Shown here piece after piece: positions 30,991-39,660 of a stretch of 64,000 nt of DNA (position 1 is the stretch's first letter; each line of letters opens with the position of its first letter). Both the position numbers and the translations under genes were made by a program. The stretch spans positions 124,001 through 188,000 of the forward strand of contig CAAEMZ010000033.1 in NCBI GenBank assembly GCA_900757195.1, in the 5' to 3' direction. A model generated the notes under the pieces. The model was not told where the DNA came from, made no database searches, and worked only from the letters and a program-made list of their open reading frames with translations. This DNA is from Lachnospiraceae bacterium (GTDB lineage: Bacteria > Bacillota > Clostridia > Lachnospirales > Lachnospiraceae).

Positions 30991-32384
30991 TGGCTGTAAA
31001 TATGAATCGTATTCCTGTCAAAGAACAGGAACCGCTGGTGCGGGCAAAGAATTTTGAAGAAGTATGTCTCGGATATTCCGAAGAAGAAGCGGTAGCGGAG
31101 GCAGGACGTTGTCTTCACTGCGCCAAACCGATGTGCGTTCAGGGATGTCCGGTATCCATAAATATTCCGGAATTTATTCAGGAAGTAAAAAACAGAGATT
31201 TTAAAAAGGCGTATGAGATTATCAGTGAATCCTCATCCCTTCCGGCAGTCTGCGGCCGGGTATGTCCTCAGGAAAGCCAGTGCGAAGGAAAATGTATCCT
31301 TGGAATCAAGGGCGATCCGGTATCCATCGGAAAGCTGGAACGTTTTGTGGCGGACTGGGCTTCGGAAAACGGTGTGGAACCGCTGAAGGCCAAAGAACAG
31401 CGTCCGGAAAAGGTGGCGGTGATCGGTTCCGGTCCTGCAGGACTGACCTGTGCCGGAGATCTGGCGAAAATGGGTTATCAGGTAAAGATTTTTGAAGCGC
31501 TTCATCAGCCGGGCGGCGTGCTTGTTTACGGTATTCCGGAATTCCGTCTGCCAAAGGATAACGTTGTTGCCCATGAAGTAGAAAACGTAAAGAAACTGGG
31601 TGTTGAAATCGAAACCGATGTCGTGATCGGAAAATCTGTAACGATTGATGAATTAATGGATGAAGAAGGCTTTGATGCGGTATTCATCGGTTCCGGTGCC
31701 GGACTTCCGAAATTTATGGGTATTCCGGGAGAACAGGCCAACGGTGTTTTTTCCGCCAATGAATTTCTGACACGAAATAATTTAATGAAAGCCTTTATGA
31801 AATACGATACACCGATTCATGCCGGTAAAAAAGTGGTCGTTGTCGGCGGCGGTAATGTTGCCATGGATGCAGCCCGGACAGCGCTGCGTCTCGGTGCGGA
31901 AACACATATTGTGTATCGCCGGAGCGAAAAAGAGCTTCCTGCCAGAGTGGAAGAAGTTCATCATGCAAAAGAAGAAGGGATTCAGTTCCATCTTCTGAAT
32001 AATCCGGTGGAGATTCTCGTCGATGAAAAAGGATGGGTGAGCGGTGTGCGCTGTATCCGGATGGAACTGGGTGAGCCGGATGCTTCCGGAAGAAGAAGAC
32101 CTGTGGAAGTGGAAAGCTCCGAATTTGTGATTGAAGCCGATACAGTGATTATGTCTCTCGGCACATCTCCGAATCCACTCATATCTTCTACAACGAAAGG
32201 TCTGGATATGGACCGGAAAAAATGCATCGTGGCCCAGGAAAGTGACGGCGCAACCACACGGCCGGGTGTTTTTGCCGGCGGCGATGCGGTGACAGGCGCA
32301 GCTACGGTAATTCTTGCAATGGGTGCGGGAAAAGCGGCTGCGGCAGGGATTGACGCGTATCTTCAAAAAAACAAAAAACATTAA
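30990..32384 (+). CDS. nfnB: NADH-dependent ferredoxin:NADP+ oxidoreductase, subunit B (GltD-like)
   Basis: The 464-residue subunit resembles the glutamate synthase small chain. Two [4Fe-4S] sites lie in CLHCAKPMCVQGCP and CGRVCPQESQCEGKC. The FAD site is GSGPAGLTCAGDLA and the NADPH site GGGNVAMDAARTALRLG. It forms the NADPH-linked half of NfnAB. Start overlaps nfnA by one base. Stand-alone GltA-type glutamate synthase subunits look similar, but the neighbour nfnA settles the assignment. Confidence 0.94.
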   Translation: MAVNMNRIPVKEQEPLVRAKNFEEVCLGYSEEEAVAEAGRCLHCAKPMCVQGCPVSINIPEFIQEVKNRDFKKAYEIISESSSLPAVCGRVCPQESQCEGKCILGIKGDPVSIGKLERFVADWASENGVEPLKAKEQRPEKVAVIGSGPAGLTCAGDLAKMGYQVKIFEALHQPGGVLVYGIPEFRLPKDNVVAHEVENVKKLGVEIETDVVIGKSVTIDELMDEEGFDAVFIGSGAGLPKFMGIPGEQANGVFSANEFLTRNNLMKAFMKYDTPIHAGKKVVVVGGGNVAMDAARTALRLGAETHIVYRRSEKELPARVEEVHHAKEEGIQFHLLNNPVEILVDEKGWVSGVRCIRMELGEPDASGRRRPVEVESSEFVIEADTVIMSLGTSPNPLISSTTKGLDMDRKKCIVAQESDGATTRPGVFAGGDAVTGAATVILAMGAGKAAAAGIDAYLQKNKKH

Positions 32385-32393
32385 AAAAAACTA

Positions 32394-32422
32394 TTGCAAA
32401 TTACAAATCCGGGGTATATAAT
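32394..32422 (+). promoter_or_regulatory. Promoter upstream of the HAD phosphatase gene
   Basis: TTGCAA at 32394-32399, 17-bp spacer, TATAAT at 32417-32422. Confidence 0.7.
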
Positions 32423-32429
32423 TAGAACA

Positions 32430-32445
32430 TGTTAAGAAATTAACA
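32430..32445 (+). promoter_or_regulatory. Rex-like palindrome at the transcription start
   Basis: TGTTAA-GAAA-TTAACA is a perfect inverted repeat matching 16 of the 18 positions spanned by the Rex consensus, placed 7 bp after the -10 box where a repressor would block initiation. Confidence 0.55.
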
Positions 32446-32497
32446 GAAAAAGTTATTAAATTAGCCCTTTGAATCCCATAATAATATAACCCTTAGG

Positions 32498-32521
32498 AGC
32501 CGTTATCATCTGATAGCGGCT
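32498..32521 (+). terminator. Leader hairpin, possible attenuator
   Basis: AGCCGTTATC and GATAGCGGCT form a 10-bp stem (one G-U) with loop ATCT, followed by the moderately T-rich TCTTGCTTTG. It lies between promoter and gene. Confidence 0.5.
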
Positions 32522-32589
32522 TCTTGCTTTGTTGTACGGGAAGGGCCTGAATGGCGGAGGGCGTTTTGCCGGATAAAACAGGAGACATC

Positions 32590-33420
32590 ATGAAAAAAGA
32601 GATAGAACTGGTTGCTATGGATATTGACGGCACGATTTTGGGAAAAAATAAAACATTATCAGAGCGGACGAAGACCGTTTTTCAAAAAGCTGCGGAAAAA
32701 GGGATTCATCTTGTTGTTGCCAGCGGCCGGGCCGTTCAGGCGGTGCCGGAAGAGATCCGCAGGCTTCAGGGCGTTGAATATGTGATTTCATCAAATGGCA
32801 GCAGTATTTTCCGGCTCTCGGACGGACAGCGGATTTATGAAAAAGATCTGACTTCGGATCAGATCGATGCTCTTCTGGCATTTTATGACGGCTATTCCTG
32901 TCCGATAGAGGTCTTTATCCAGGGACGTCCCTATACTTCGGAAGCCTACTATCATGAACCGGAAAAATTCGGGGCAGATCCTTTGGCAGCGGAATATGTC
33001 CGGACAACCCGCTGTCCGGTGGCGGATATCCGACAGTTTATCCAAAAGCATAAAAAAGAAATTGAAGGCGTTAATTTTATCGTCTATGATCCGGAATTAA
33101 AAAAAGAAATGCGGTCCCGTCTGGAGTCCTTTGGCGGGCTTTATGTGACATCCTCGGTGCCGAGGTACATTGAGATCAGTCACGGGGATGTATGTAAACG
33201 AAATGCCCTCATCTGGCTGAACGGCTTTCTCGGAATTCCCCGGGAGCATACGGTGGCCTTTGGCGATGGTGAAAATGATCTGGAAATGATTCAGTATGCG
33301 GGAATCGGTGTTGCCATGGGAAATGGCACCGATGGACTGAAAGCGGCGGCAGACGTTATTGCACGGCCCTGCGATGAAGACGGCGTAGCCCGGTTGTTGG
33401 AAGAAATGCTGGAAATATAA
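32590..33420 (+). CDS. Cof-type HAD-IIB family phosphatase
   Basis: The 276-residue cytoplasmic phosphatase has HAD motif I as AMDIDGTIL, motif II as VVASGR, a Cof-type cap domain and the C-terminal motif IV AFGDGENDLEMI. Substrates of this class are sugar phosphates, pyridoxal phosphate or flavin phosphates. ATG 32590 is chosen because AGGAG precedes it by 7 nt. The long leader with a Rex-like palindrome and a hairpin is unusual for such a gene. Confidence 0.92.
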   Translation: MKKEIELVAMDIDGTILGKNKTLSERTKTVFQKAAEKGIHLVVASGRAVQAVPEEIRRLQGVEYVISSNGSSIFRLSDGQRIYEKDLTSDQIDALLAFYDGYSCPIEVFIQGRPYTSEAYYHEPEKFGADPLAAEYVRTTRCPVADIRQFIQKHKKEIEGVNFIVYDPELKKEMRSRLESFGGLYVTSSVPRYIEISHGDVCKRNALIWLNGFLGIPREHTVAFGDGENDLEMIQYAGIGVAMGNGTDGLKAAADVIARPCDEDGVARLLEEMLEI

Positions 33421-33429
33421 AATGAAGTA

Positions 33430-33458
33430 TTGATTTGAGGCCAAAGGAACATTATAAT
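33430..33458 (+). promoter_or_regulatory. Promoter of ftsH
   Basis: TTGATT at 33430-33435, 17-bp spacer, TATAAT at 33453-33458. Confidence 0.65.
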
Positions 33459-33509
33459 GAATAGATAACGGTTTTTGGGGAATGGTGAAAACTGACTGAA
33501 GGAGGAAGC

Positions 33510-35525
33510 ATGGAAGACAACAACAGAAATGATAAAAATAAAAAAGATAATAAAGGTTTTCAAAATCTGATTATCATTCTGTTTACTGCGGTACTGGCTA
33601 TTTTTGTCATGAACAGCCTGTTTTCGCATATGAAGAATGGTAAGCGGGAAGAAGTTACTTACGATCAGTTCCTGCAGTGGGTAGATGCGGGAGAGATTGA
33701 AGAAGCAGAGCTTAAATACGATACGATTGAATTTAAAAAACGGGATACGGGTGAAGCCGTGACCTACTGGACCGGAAAAGTCAGCTATGACGGTCTGACA
33801 GAGCGTCTGGAAGCGGGCGGCGTATCCTTTAAAGAATCGATCACCACATCGAGTACGATGATCTGGTCGGCGCTTTTGAGCTATGGTCCGATGTTTTTAG
33901 TGTCCGGCTTTCTTATCTGGTATCTGATGCGCTCCATGAAGGGCGGCGGTGTTATGGGGGTCGGCAAATCCAATGCGAAAACCTATATGCAGAAGGAAAC
34001 CGGAATTACGTTTAAGGATGTTGCCGGACAGGAGGAATCCAAAGAGTCTCTGACGGAAATCGTGGATTTTCTTCATAACCCGGGAAAATATACAAAGATT
34101 GGTGCGAAGCTGCCGAAGGGGGCGCTGCTTGTCGGTCCTCCGGGAACCGGTAAGACACTGCTTGCCAAGGCGGTAGCCGGGGAAGCCAATGTACCTTTTT
34201 ATTCTCTGACAGGTTCCGACTTTGTGGAGATGTTTGTCGGCGTCGGCGCATCCCGTGTTCGAGATCTGTTTAAAAAAGCCCAGGAAACAGCGCCGTGTAT
34301 TATTTTCATTGATGAGCTGGATGCCATCGGAAAGAGCCGGGATTCCCGGTACGGCGGCAATGATGAACGGGAACAGACTCTGAATCAGCTCCTTTCCGAG
34401 ATGGATGGTTTTGATTCTTCAAAGGGAATTATTGTTCTCGCTGCGACAAACCGTCCGGAGATTCTGGATAAGGCGATTTTGCGTCCGGGACGTTTTGACC
34501 GCCGGATTATTGTAGAAAAACCGGATTTTAAAGGCCGGGTAGATATTCTCAAAGTGCATGCCAGAAACGTGCATATGGATGAAACCGTGGATTTTGATGA
34601 GATTGCCCGGGCAACCTCCGGAGCCGTTGGTTCCGATCTGGCAAATATTATTAATGAGTCGGCGCTGCTGGCCGTTCGTAAGGGGCGTCTGGCGGTGTCC
34701 CAGAGCGATCTGTTTGAATCCGTGGAAGTGGTTATCGCCGGTAAGGAAAAGAAAGACCGGATACTGAGTCAGAAGGAACGTCAGATTGTGACCTATCATG
34801 AAGTCGGTCATGCGCTGGTGGCGGCTCTTCAGAAAAATACGGAGCCGGTTCAGAAGATTACCATTGTACCGAGAACAATGGGCGCCCTCGGCTATGTCAT
34901 GCAGGTGCCGGAGGAAGAGAAGTTTCTTATGTCTAAGGCGGAGATGGAGGCGGAACTGGTGACGATGCTCGGCGGCCGTGCGGCAGAAAGTATTGTCTTT
35001 GATACGGTGACGACGGGGGCATCCAATGATATTGAGCGGGCGACGGCGGTGGCACGTTCGATGGTGACCCAGTATGGTATGAGCGAAAAATTCGGTCTGA
35101 TGGCGCTGGAAAATGTACAGGATCGCTATCTCAGCGGACATACAGTGCTGAACTGCGGTCAGGAAACAGCGACAGAAATCGACAAAGAAGTGATGCAGAT
35201 TTTAAAAACGGCTTACGACCAGGCCATTGTCCTGCTGGAAGAAAACCGGGAATGTCTGGATAAAATCGCAGAATTTCTTATTGAAAAAGAAACCATCACA
35301 GGCAAAGAATTTATGAAAATATTCCGTGAGGTGAAGGGAATTCCTGAACCGGAAGAGGAAATAAAGGCGGCGGAAATACCGGAAGAAGAAATAAAGGCGA
35401 CGGAAGTACCCGAAGAAGAAAATCTGTCGGAGGCCCCGGCGGATGAAGAATGGACCGATTGCCCGGTGAAGAAAGCCAATGGTGCGGAAACCATTGCTTC
35501 GCGTCAGTCGACAGAAGATAAATAA
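33510..35525 (+). CDS. ftsH: ATP-dependent zinc metalloprotease FtsH
   Basis: The 671-residue membrane-bound AAA+ protease degrades unassembled membrane proteins and regulators. It has an N-terminal helix, an extracytoplasmic domain, a second helix (MFLVSGFLIWYLM), Walker A GPPGTGKT, Walker B IIFIDELDAIG, the second region of homology and the zinc site HEVGH. The C-terminal tail contains near-repeats of the acidic block PEEEIKA. AAGGAGG precedes the ATG. It is followed by a terminator. Confidence 0.98.
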   Translation: MEDNNRNDKNKKDNKGFQNLIIILFTAVLAIFVMNSLFSHMKNGKREEVTYDQFLQWVDAGEIEEAELKYDTIEFKKRDTGEAVTYWTGKVSYDGLTERLEAGGVSFKESITTSSTMIWSALLSYGPMFLVSGFLIWYLMRSMKGGGVMGVGKSNAKTYMQKETGITFKDVAGQEESKESLTEIVDFLHNPGKYTKIGAKLPKGALLVGPPGTGKTLLAKAVAGEANVPFYSLTGSDFVEMFVGVGASRVRDLFKKAQETAPCIIFIDELDAIGKSRDSRYGGNDEREQTLNQLLSEMDGFDSSKGIIVLAATNRPEILDKAILRPGRFDRRIIVEKPDFKGRVDILKVHARNVHMDETVDFDEIARATSGAVGSDLANIINESALLAVRKGRLAVSQSDLFESVEVVIAGKEKKDRILSQKERQIVTYHEVGHALVAALQKNTEPVQKITIVPRTMGALGYVMQVPEEEKFLMSKAEMEAELVTMLGGRAAESIVFDTVTTGASNDIERATAVARSMVTQYGMSEKFGLMALENVQDRYLSGHTVLNCGQETATEIDKEVMQILKTAYDQAIVLLEENRECLDKIAEFLIEKETITGKEFMKIFREVKGIPEPEEEIKAAEIPEEEIKATEVPEEENLSEAPADEEWTDCPVKKANGAETIASRQSTEDK

Positions 35526-35535
35526 TTATTACAAA

Positions 35536-35568
35536 GGAAGTTCCTGGCAGAGCAGGGACTTCCTTTTT
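35536..35568 (+). terminator. Terminator after ftsH
   Basis: An 11-bp stem GGAAGTTCCTG/CAGGGACTTCC (one G-U), loop GCAGAG, then TTTTT. Confidence 0.9.
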
Positions 35569-35630
35569 CTCTGGTTTGGACAGAAAATTTGTGATATGAT
35601 ATGGAAGAATAAAAGAAAGGAGATTCCGAG

Positions 35631-37511
35631 ATGTTCGATATTGAAGAAGAGTTAAAGAAGCTTCCGGCAAAACCCGGTGTCTACCTGATGCACAATGCCA
35701 ATGATGAAATTATTTATGTGGGTAAGGCCATAAGCCTGAAAAACCGGGTGCGCCAGTATTTTCAGAGCAGCCGGAATCTGACGCCGAAAATCGTCCAGAT
35801 GGTCAGCCACATTGCGCGTTTTGAATATATTATTACGGATTCAGAGCTGGAAGCCCTGGTTCTGGAGTGTAATTTGATTAAAGAATACCGTCCGAAGTAT
35901 AATACCATGCTGACGGATGACAAAACCTATCCATACATCAAGGTGACGACGGGAGAGGCTTATCCGAGACTTTTATTTTCCAGACTGATGAAAAAGGACA
36001 AGTCCCGGTATTTTGGTCCCTATACCAGTGCGGGCGCCGTGAAGGATACGATTGAGCTGCTTCGGAAAATATATAAGATACGGAGCTGCCACCGGAATTT
36101 GCCGAAGGACATCGGCATCGGGCGGCCCTGTCTGTATTATCATATCGGTCAGTGTGATGCCCCGTGTCAGGGAGAGATATCCCGGGAAGATTATCAGGCC
36201 CAGATTCAGCAGGTGCTCCAGTTCCTCGGAGGCAATTATGGGCCGGTCATCCAGATGCTGACGGATAAGATGATGGCGGCATCGGAGGCCATGGAATATG
36301 AAAAGGCCATGGAATACCGGGATCTGATCCAGAGCGTCCGCCAGATTACCGAGAAGCAGAAGGTGACCAGCTCCGCCATGGAGGACAGAGACGTTATCGG
36401 TCTGGCCCGTGCCGGCAATGAAGCGGTGGTTCAGGTGTTCTTTATCCGGAATGGGCGTCTGATCGGAAGGGATCATTATTATCTGACCGGCGTGGAGAGT
36501 GAGAGCCGTGCCGGCGTGCTGACATCCTTTGTCAAACAGTTTTACGGAGAGTCTCCCTTTGTTCCGAGGGAGCTGATGCTGCCGGAAATGATCGAAGATG
36601 CGGAAATCGTTTTACAGTGGCTGTCGGAAAAGCGGGGACAGAAGGTCGTATTCAGCGTTCCGAAAAAGGGACAGAAAGAGCGGCTGATGGAGCTCGCCTG
36701 TAAAAATGCGCTGAATATCCTGAACAAGGACAGTGAAAAACTGAAACGTGAAGAGGCCCGTACCGTGGGCGCAGTCCGGGAACTGGCGGATCTTTTGAAT
36801 CTGCCCCTGCTCAGCCGGATGGAGGCCTATGATATTTCCAATACCAGCGGTTTCGAAAAGGTCGGTTCCATGGTCGTCTATGAAAAGGGAAAGCCGAAGC
36901 GCAGCGCTTATCGGAAATTTAAAATCCGGGATATTCAGGGACAGGATGATTATCACAGTCTGGAAGAAGTGTTAAAGCGCCGTTTTACCCACGGCCTTAA
37001 AGAACAGGAAGCCCTCAAAGAAAAAGGGGGAGATCTGGCTCTGGGAAGCTTTTCCATGTTTCCGGATCTGATTTTAATGGACGGCGGAAAGGGACAGGTG
37101 CATATCGCTCAGAAGGTGCTGATGGAACTGGGACTGGATATTCCGGTCTGCGGTATGGTGAAGGATGATTTCCACCGGACCCGGGGCATCTATTATGAAG
37201 AACAGGAAATCGGCATCGAAAAAACATCGGAAGCTTTCCGGCTGGTTACCCGGATACAGGATGAGGCCCATCGTTTTGCCATCGAGTATCACCGGAGTCT
37301 TCGGGGCAAAACCCAGGTGCGTTCCATTCTGGAAGACATTCCGGGAATCGGTGAGGCACGGCGGAAGGCGCTGATGCGCTGCTTTGGAGACATTCAGAAA
37401 ATCCGGGAAGCATCGGTGGAAGAACTCCGGCAGATTCCGTCCATGAATGCGGCGGCGGCGGAAGCGGTTTACACTTTCTTCCGGCAGAAAGAAAACGGGG
37501 AAGCGCATTGA
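35631..37511 (+). CDS. uvrC: Excinuclease ABC subunit C
   Basis: The 626-residue nuclease makes the two incisions of nucleotide excision repair. Seen in order: GIY-YIG domain (PGVYLMHNANDEIIYVGKA), a Cys-bearing segment (CLYYHIGQCDAPC), a UVR motif (EAMEYEKAMEYRDLI), the RNase H-like domain (DISNTSGFEKVGSM; LILMDGGKGQ) and C-terminal HhH motifs (DIPGIGEARRKALM). AAGGAG precedes the ATG. Two repeat units follow directly. Confidence 0.98.
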   Translation: MFDIEEELKKLPAKPGVYLMHNANDEIIYVGKAISLKNRVRQYFQSSRNLTPKIVQMVSHIARFEYIITDSELEALVLECNLIKEYRPKYNTMLTDDKTYPYIKVTTGEAYPRLLFSRLMKKDKSRYFGPYTSAGAVKDTIELLRKIYKIRSCHRNLPKDIGIGRPCLYYHIGQCDAPCQGEISREDYQAQIQQVLQFLGGNYGPVIQMLTDKMMAASEAMEYEKAMEYRDLIQSVRQITEKQKVTSSAMEDRDVIGLARAGNEAVVQVFFIRNGRLIGRDHYYLTGVESESRAGVLTSFVKQFYGESPFVPRELMLPEMIEDAEIVLQWLSEKRGQKVVFSVPKKGQKERLMELACKNALNILNKDSEKLKREEARTVGAVRELADLLNLPLLSRMEAYDISNTSGFEKVGSMVVYEKGKPKRSAYRKFKIRDIQGQDDYHSLEEVLKRRFTHGLKEQEALKEKGGDLALGSFSMFPDLILMDGGKGQVHIAQKVLMELGLDIPVCGMVKDDFHRTRGIYYEEQEIGIEKTSEAFRLVTRIQDEAHRFAIEYHRSLRGKTQVRSILEDIPGIGEARRKALMRCFGDIQKIREASVEELRQIPSMNAAAAEAVYTFFRQKENGEAH

Positions 37512-37520
37512 GATAGATGC

Positions 37521-37642
37521 TGACGGAGCGCGCCCATGCGGAGCATTGACATGCGGTATACCGGAACGGTATACGTTGCCGCGCGCAGCCTGACGGAGCG
37601 CGCCCATGCGGAGCATTGACATGCGGTATACCGGAACGGTAT
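37521..37642 (+). repeat. Dispersed repeat, two tandem units (R5, R6)
   Basis: The 52-bp cores at 37521-37572 and 37591-37642 are identical and separated by 18 bp, giving the same 70-bp period as at 25.8 kb. Each contains the palindrome CGGTATACCG and TTGACA. Confidence 0.95.
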
Positions 37643-37645
37643 AAT
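37616..37645 (+). promoter_or_regulatory. Promoter of hprK carried by the repeat
   Basis: TTGACA at 37616-37621 inside the second unit and TATAAT at 37640-37645 at its edge are 18 bp apart, the only good promoter before hprK. Confidence 0.7.
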
Positions 37646-37699
37646 GAGTAAATAAATGAAGTATATGACGGGAAGTTTTTTTGTGAAAGGGGTTAAAAA

Positions 37700-38656
37700 A
37701 TGTTTGATAATATACCGATAGATTATCATGTAAAATTGAGTAAGATTATGGAACCGCTGAATCTCAGTCTTTTGAATCCGGAAGTGGATGTGGAAAAGGT
37801 GGAGATTCACCAGTCGGATGTGAACCGTCCGGCCCTTCAGCTTGCAGGGTTTTTCGAGCATTTTGATTACGAACGGTTTCAGATCGTAGGTATGGTGGAA
37901 ACGGCCTACGTTGAAAAAAATTATGATGACCACGGCATGAAGATGTATGAACGGATTTTCCAGGCGGGGATTCCGTGCATGGTCTTTTGTCGGAACCTGA
38001 AACCGGCAGAATCGGTCATCCAGATGGCGACCCGTTATCAGATCCCATTGCTGCTCTATCCGGAAGGCACCTGCGGTTTTATGAATAAGGCCATCCGGGT
38101 TCTTCAGGCGGAGCTGGCGCCGAGAATCTCGATTCACGGGGTTCTGGTGGATGTATTCGGTGAAGGTGTCCTTATCATCGGTGAGAGCGGTATCGGTAAG
38201 AGTGAAGCGGCTCTGGAGCTGATTAAGCGCGGACACCGTCTTGTTTCAGATGACGTTGTTGAAATTAAAAAAATCAGCGATACGGAGCTTGTGGGAACAG
38301 CGCCGAATATTACCCGGTATTTTATCGAACTTCGGGGAATCGGTATTGTCGATGTGAAAACACTGTTCGGTATCCAGAGTGTCCGGGAGACACAGAATAT
38401 CAGTTTGGTCATTAAACTGGAAGAGTGGAACCGGGAAAGAGAGTATGACCGTCTCGGACTGGACGACCAGTATACGGAGTATCTCGGCAATAAAGTGGCA
38501 TACCATGCCATACCGATCCGGCCGGGCCGTAATGTCGCGGTGATTATCGAATCGGCAGCCATCAACCATCGTCAGAAACAGATGGGCTATAATGCGGCGA
38601 AGGAGCTTTATCGACGGGTGACAGGAAATATTCAGGAAAAAAGTGATGCAAAATAA
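37700..38656 (+). CDS. hprK: HPr kinase/phosphorylase
   Basis: The 318-residue bifunctional enzyme phosphorylates Ser46 of HPr/Crh or reverses this, controlling carbon catabolite repression. P-loop GESGIGKS is at 161-168 and the HPrK signature RGIGIVDVKTLFG in the C-terminal half. The N-terminal domain is of the usual size. AAAGGGG precedes the ATG. It heads a six-gene rightward cluster and overlaps glcK by 11 bp. A Crh-like protein with an exact Ser46 is encoded at 42478. Confidence 0.97.
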   Translation: MFDNIPIDYHVKLSKIMEPLNLSLLNPEVDVEKVEIHQSDVNRPALQLAGFFEHFDYERFQIVGMVETAYVEKNYDDHGMKMYERIFQAGIPCMVFCRNLKPAESVIQMATRYQIPLLLYPEGTCGFMNKAIRVLQAELAPRISIHGVLVDVFGEGVLIIGESGIGKSEAALELIKRGHRLVSDDVVEIKKISDTELVGTAPNITRYFIELRGIGIVDVKTLFGIQSVRETQNISLVIKLEEWNREREYDRLGLDDQYTEYLGNKVAYHAIPIRPGRNVAVIIESAAINHRQKQMGYNAAKELYRRVTGNIQEKSDAK

Positions 38657-39641
38657 TCCAATAAAAAAATGGGTCATCGGCGTCGATGTGGGAGGCACAG
38701 AGATAAAATTTGGCCTGTTTGATAATAAACTGACAGAAAAATGGTCCATTCCGACGAACCGGAGCGACAGCGGCAGCCATATTCTTCCGGAGATTGCCGG
38801 AGAGGTTCACCGCTGTTGTCTGCGGAACGGGATTTCACCGGAAAAACTCCGAGGCATCGGCATCGGTGTGCCGGGGCCCGTACACGACGGCGGCGAAGTA
38901 AGAAGCTGTGTCAATCTGGGATGGGAGAATGTCCGGGCGGCCGAAGTGCTGACCGGATATCTTTCCGGATTTCCGGGATGGACGCCGGAAAATATCCATG
39001 TGCGGTGCGCCAATGATGCCAATGCGGCGGCGCTTGGGGAGATGTGGCTCGGCGGCGGCCGGGGCTGTCGGAGCCTTGTGATGGTGACCCTTGGAACCGG
39101 CGTGGGCGGCGGCATTGTCATCGGAGGAAAAATACTGAACGGAAGCCGGGGCTGTGCCGGAGAAATCGGGCATCTGCTGTGTCTTTCTGAAGCGGATATC
39201 GTGGGACGCTGTAACTGCGGAAACCGGGGCTGCCTGGAGCAGATCGCATCGGCGACGGGAATTGTGGCCTATGCGAAACGGGAGATGCAGCGGACCTCAG
39301 TGAAAACGGTGCTTGGCAAAGCCGGGAAAGAGACCCTTTCCGCAGAAATGATTTTTAATGCGGGAAAGGCCGGCGATGCTTTTGCCGACGGCATTGCTGA
39401 AAAAATGGCTTTCTATCTGGGCCGTGGGATGGCGGCCGTCTGTGCGGTTGTCAATCCGGAAAAGATTCTGATCGGCGGCGGCGTATCTGCCGCAGGGGAA
39501 TATCTGAGGGCAAAAACAGAAAAACATTTCAGGGAGCAGGCCTTCGAAGGGTTCAGAAATACGCCGGTTGTTCTGGCGGAACTCGGAAATCAGGCGGGAA
39601 TTGCCGGAGCGGCCTATATGATTATTTCGGAACAAGAATAG
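38646..39641 (+). CDS. glcK: ROK-family glucokinase
   Basis: This sugar kinase of about 331 residues phosphorylates glucose at C6. ROK features are the N-terminal ATP site GVDVGGTEIKFGLFD, GTGVGGGIVIGG and the zinc motif GHLLCLSEADIVGRCNCGNRGC abbreviated as CNCGNRGC plus an upstream His. ATG at 38646 is preferred over GTG 38643 by spacing from AGGA. It starts inside hprK, indicating translational coupling. Another ROK hexokinase specificity cannot be excluded. Confidence 0.9.
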   Translation: MQNNPIKKWVIGVDVGGTEIKFGLFDNKLTEKWSIPTNRSDSGSHILPEIAGEVHRCCLRNGISPEKLRGIGIGVPGPVHDGGEVRSCVNLGWENVRAAEVLTGYLSGFPGWTPENIHVRCANDANAAALGEMWLGGGRGCRSLVMVTLGTGVGGGIVIGGKILNGSRGCAGEIGHLLCLSEADIVGRCNCGNRGCLEQIASATGIVAYAKREMQRTSVKTVLGKAGKETLSAEMIFNAGKAGDAFADGIAEKMAFYLGRGMAAVCAVVNPEKILIGGGVSAAGEYLRAKTEKHFREQAFEGFRNTPVVLAELGNQAGIAGAAYMIISEQE

Positions 39642-39660
39642 ACAGAGAGGAAAAGAGTTT

